Shown piece by piece: positions 61,919 to 64,000 of a stretch of DNA of 64,000 nt. This DNA comes from Bradyrhizobium symbiodeficiens. GTDB lineage: Bacteria > Pseudomonadota > Alphaproteobacteria > Rhizobiales > Xanthobacteraceae. Each line of letters opens with the position of its first letter. Position 1 is the stretch's first letter. The notes under the pieces are model-generated. The model ran no database searches and was not told the DNA's origin. It worked only from the letters and a program-made list of their open reading frames with translations. The DNA is taken from positions 3,350,501-3,414,500 of the forward strand of contig NZ_CP029427.2 in the NCBI RefSeq assembly GCF_002266465.3, written 5' to 3'. The translations under genes were made by a program, and so were the position numbers.

Positions 61919-62620
61919 GTGTTTGAAGGCTTCTACAAGGTGAAATTTCAGCTCGGCGACGCCGTCGGCCGGAGCGTGATGCATGCCGGCAGCGGCAAGA
62001 TGCTCGGCGGCAATTCGGCCTTCGCCCATATCGGCACCTACGAGAAGACCGACAGCGGCGTCGACGTCGTGATCAACACTGTCCGCCACAACCCCGATCC
62101 GAACTACCGCGCCATGGCGGGCACCGATGATGCCACCTTGCTCGCCGAGGGCTGGGCGGATGGCGACCTCTATCGCTTCAAGGGCGAGCTGAAGGAGCTG
62201 CCGGGCATTCCCTTCCAGTCGGTGATGACGCCGATCAGGGAAGACGAGGTGCCGATCGCCGGAGGCGTCGGCGAAGCCGGCATCGCCGACGGCCTCTACT
62301 CCATCCATCTGCGGATGCTCGATGGTCTCGACGGCGGCCTCACCGGCGTGATGCTGCTCAACCGGGGCCGCATCCTCGGCGGCGATGCGTCGTTCTACTA
62401 TCTCGGCAGCTACACCGCCGCGAATGGGCGCTGGAAGGGCCAGCTTCTCAACCAGGAGCACACGCCGGCCAAGGATGACCCGATCTTCGGCGGCCACGAG
62501 GTCGGCATCGGCTTCGGCGGCACGTACGATTCAGAGCGGGCGGTGCTGGAGGCGACCGCGCTTGCGGGCAAGCGCAGCCTGCGCCTGACCGCTTCGCTCA
62601 AGCTGATGCATCGCGCCTGA
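61919..62620 (+). CDS. GrlR-like domain protein, tandem duplicated
   Basis: A 233-residue protein. I choose GTG 61919 (CAGGGACG upstream) since the fold begins at FEGFYKVKFQLG; a GTG at 61883 is an alternative. Two similar halves are seen: FEGFYKVKFQ...GKMLGGNSAFAHIGTYE and ADGLYSIHLR...GRILGGDASFYYLGSYT. This matches the GrlR negative-regulator fold, a small beta-barrel first described for type III secretion control. No secretion genes are nearby, so the role is unknown. Confidence 0.7.
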   Translation: MFEGFYKVKFQLGDAVGRSVMHAGSGKMLGGNSAFAHIGTYEKTDSGVDVVINTVRHNPDPNYRAMAGTDDATLLAEGWADGDLYRFKGELKELPGIPFQSVMTPIREDEVPIAGGVGEAGIADGLYSIHLRMLDGLDGGLTGVMLLNRGRILGGDASFYYLGSYTAANGRWKGQLLNQEHTPAKDDPIFGGHEVGIGFGGTYDSERAVLEATALAGKRSLRLTASLKLMHRA

Positions 62621-62638
62621 TCGCGACGGGAATAGCTC

Positions 62639-63322
62639 ATGGAAAACCTTCGCATGCTCTCGACGCTCGGCCTGATGGGGGCGATGCGCAGCCTGTCGTC
62701 CGCGTACGAAGCCGCAACCGGCGTCCGCATCGACGCCGACTTCGCGCCGACGCTCGCCTTGCTGAAGCGGTTGCGTGAGGGCGAGGCCGCCGATCTCGTG
62801 ATCCTCACGCGCGAGGGGCTGGACGAGATGATCGCGGAAGGCCGCGTGCTCGCCGAAAGCGCGGCCGATCTGGCGCGCTCCTATGTCGGCATTGCGGTGC
62901 GGGCAGGGCAGGCGCATCCCGATATCGGAAGCGAAGCGGCGCTGCGCGGGACGCTGCTCGCAGCGCGGTCCGTTGCCTATTCGCGGCTGGGCGCCAGCGG
63001 CGTCTACTTCGCCCAGCTGATCGTGCGCATGGGGATCGCAGCCGAGATCAGCGCCAAGGCTACCGTCGTCGAGCAGGGCTTCACGGCCGAGCGTCTCGTC
63101 AGCGGCGAGGCCGACCTCGCCGTGCAGCAGATCAGCGAGCTGAAGCAGATCGGCGGCATCGAGGTGGTCGGTCCGATCCCGCACGCGCTGCAGACACCGG
63201 CGGTGTTCTCTGCCGGCCGCATCGCAACCGCAAAGCATGCCGATGCCGCGGACCGCCTGCTGCGCTATCTGGCATCGCCCGAGGTCGTGCCGGTCCTGCG
63301 TCAATCAGGACTCGAGCCTTGA
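62639..63322 (+). CDS. ModA-like substrate-binding protein without signal peptide
   Basis: A 227-residue protein with the molybdate-binding-protein look: GAMRSLSSAYEAATG, ADLVILTREGLDEMI, SRLGASGVYFAQL and LRYLASPEVVPVLRQSGLEP. No signal peptide precedes it, so it seems cytosolic, and no permease or ATPase is adjacent. It may have a sensory rather than a transport role. It follows the GrlR-like gene by 18 bases. Confidence 0.75.
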   Translation: MENLRMLSTLGLMGAMRSLSSAYEAATGVRIDADFAPTLALLKRLREGEAADLVILTREGLDEMIAEGRVLAESAADLARSYVGIAVRAGQAHPDIGSEAALRGTLLAARSVAYSRLGASGVYFAQLIVRMGIAAEISAKATVVEQGFTAERLVSGEADLAVQQISELKQIGGIEVVGPIPHALQTPAVFSAGRIATAKHADAADRLLRYLASPEVVPVLRQSGLEP

Positions 63323-63345
63323 ATTTGCCGGAGCGAGGACGCAAC

Positions 63346-64000
63346 GTGACGACCATGCGGATTTGTTTCCTTGCCGTCGTCCTCGTGCTCGCCGCGCCCC
63401 TTGCGGCGCGCGCGCAATCGGCCGATCTCGTGTTGTGCGACCGGGTCGCTGCCGATCCCAGCGATCCCGACAAGCCGGCTGACGTGAGGGGCGTGGCCGA
63501 GATCGCATCCTCCGACGTTGCCACCGCGATCAGGTTCTGCAAGCAGGCCGCAGCATCGTCGCGCCGCGCGATGTTCGCGCTCGGCCGCGCCTATGCCGCC
63601 AACCGGCAGACGGCGGAGGCGATCGCCGCCTGGCGCAAGGCGGCCGAGAAGGGATCGAGCGCGGCCATGGTCGAGCTCGGCGTTGCCTATGGCACCGGCT
63701 CCGGCATCGCCAAGGACGAGGCTCAGGCGCGAAAGCTGTTCGAGAAGGCGGCGCAATCAGGCAACCCCCGCGGCGTCAGCAACCTCGCCGCGCTCGGCGG
63801 TGCGGGTGGCGCCGCGCCGGCCGATCCCGCGCAGGCGCGCGCGCTGCTCGGCAAGGCCGCCGAGACCAATGCGGAGGCGCAGTACCAACTCGGCCTGATG
63901 CTCTCCGAAGGTACGGGCGGTGCGAAGGACGACGTCGCGGCGCGTGCGCTGTTCGAGAAGGCGGCGGCGCAAAACCATCCCGGCGCGCTGGAGCGGATGG
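63346..64000 (+). CDS. Sel1-repeat secreted protein (truncated by window end)
   Basis: The gene starts at GTG 63346 (GAGGACGCAAC upstream; ATG at 63355 possible) and runs off the window. The signal peptide reads CFLAVVLVLAAPLAARAQ. At least three Sel1/TPR-like repeats follow, e.g. AMVELGVAYGTGSGIAKDEA and AQYQLGLMLSEGTGGAKDD. Such proteins are periplasmic scaffolds for protein interaction. It begins 23 bases after the ModA-like gene. Confidence 0.82.
   Translation, partial: MTTMRICFLAVVLVLAAPLAARAQSADLVLCDRVAADPSDPDKPADVRGVAEIASSDVATAIRFCKQAAASSRRAMFALGRAYAANRQTAEAIAAWRKAAEKGSSAAMVELGVAYGTGSGIAKDEAQARKLFEKAAQSGNPRGVSNLAALGGAGGAAPADPAQARALLGKAAETNAEAQYQLGLMLSEGTGGAKDDVAARALFEKAAAQNHPGALERM

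Noticed and set aside
1..64000. CRISPR arrays, rRNA, tRNA, insertion sequences, prophage
   Set aside because: None could be seen: no regularly spaced repeats, no cloverleaf-like sequences noticed by eye, no transposase or integrase motifs. A tRNA scan was not possible here.

Overview
The window is high-GC chromosomal DNA of an alphaproteobacterium, most likely Bradyrhizobium or a close relative. Evidence: strongly G/C-biased third codon positions, a eukaryotic-type glutamine synthetase (glnII) with a divergent DUF2735/GstI-like small gene, hdaA, a kynurenine-pathway operon, and several interspersed palindromic repeats of the kind scattered through Bradyrhizobium intergenic DNA. I found no transposase, integrase, phage gene, CRISPR array, rRNA or tRNA. 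All statements about families rest on recognisable motifs and gene order; no database search was run.

Layout. 1-5.6 kb: housekeeping genes (end of pepA, holC, an ABC-F ATPase, ndk, a TerC-type membrane protein) with small secreted or unknown proteins. 5.6-13.7 kb: a divergent heavy-metal efflux locus. Leftward are a PepSY protein, cytochrome b561, HlyD/CzcB-type adaptor, CzcA/CusA-type RND pump and DUF3240 protein; rightward are a second PepSY protein and an OmpR-type two-component system. 13.7-20.8 kb: ppk-ppx, hdaA (with an apparent one-base frameshift), a CDP-alcohol phosphatidyltransferase, then purM-purN. 20.8-27.6 kb: cspA, an outer-membrane barrel protein, a LysR regulator divergent from two GNAT-like genes and an isochorismatase-fold gene, and an omega-aminotransferase. 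27.6-36.9 kb: rnd, a 36-residue membrane protein, an Ugp-like ABC importer operon headed by a calcineurin-type phosphodiesterase, selO and aspS. 36.9-48.4 kb: a large membrane-anchored unknown, maeB, DoxX, a reductase, polysaccharide deacetylase, glutathione peroxidase, L,D-transpeptidase, CreA and small secreted proteins. 48.5-55.3 kb: a MocR-type regulator divergent from a PNPOx-fold protein, an M20 hydrolase, and the kynurenine operon (arylformamidase, kynA, kynU). 55.5-64 kb: thioesterase, GNAT, unknowns, SDR, tyrosine phosphatase, MliC-like protein, gstI/glnII, a GrlR-like protein, a ModA-like binding protein and a truncated Sel1-repeat protein.

Regulatory themes. Two Pho-box-like sequences (11-bp-period heptamer repeats) lie in front of ppk and in front of the phosphodiesterase/ABC importer operon, so polyphosphate storage and organophosphate scavenging may share phosphate control. 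A sigma-54 type -24/-12 element precedes glnII. A perfect 12-bp palindrome precedes the kyn operon. A GTCAG direct repeat with 11-bp period lies between the divergent metal-efflux transcripts, and clustered TTGGAA motifs lie between the MocR gene and its divergent neighbour.

The best candidates for something undescribed are the PepSY/b561/RND/two-component locus and the LysR / double GNAT / Cys-less isochorismatase-fold cluster. The phosphodiesterase-led importer that lacks a local ATPase is a third. The hdaA frameshift most needs checking for sequence error.
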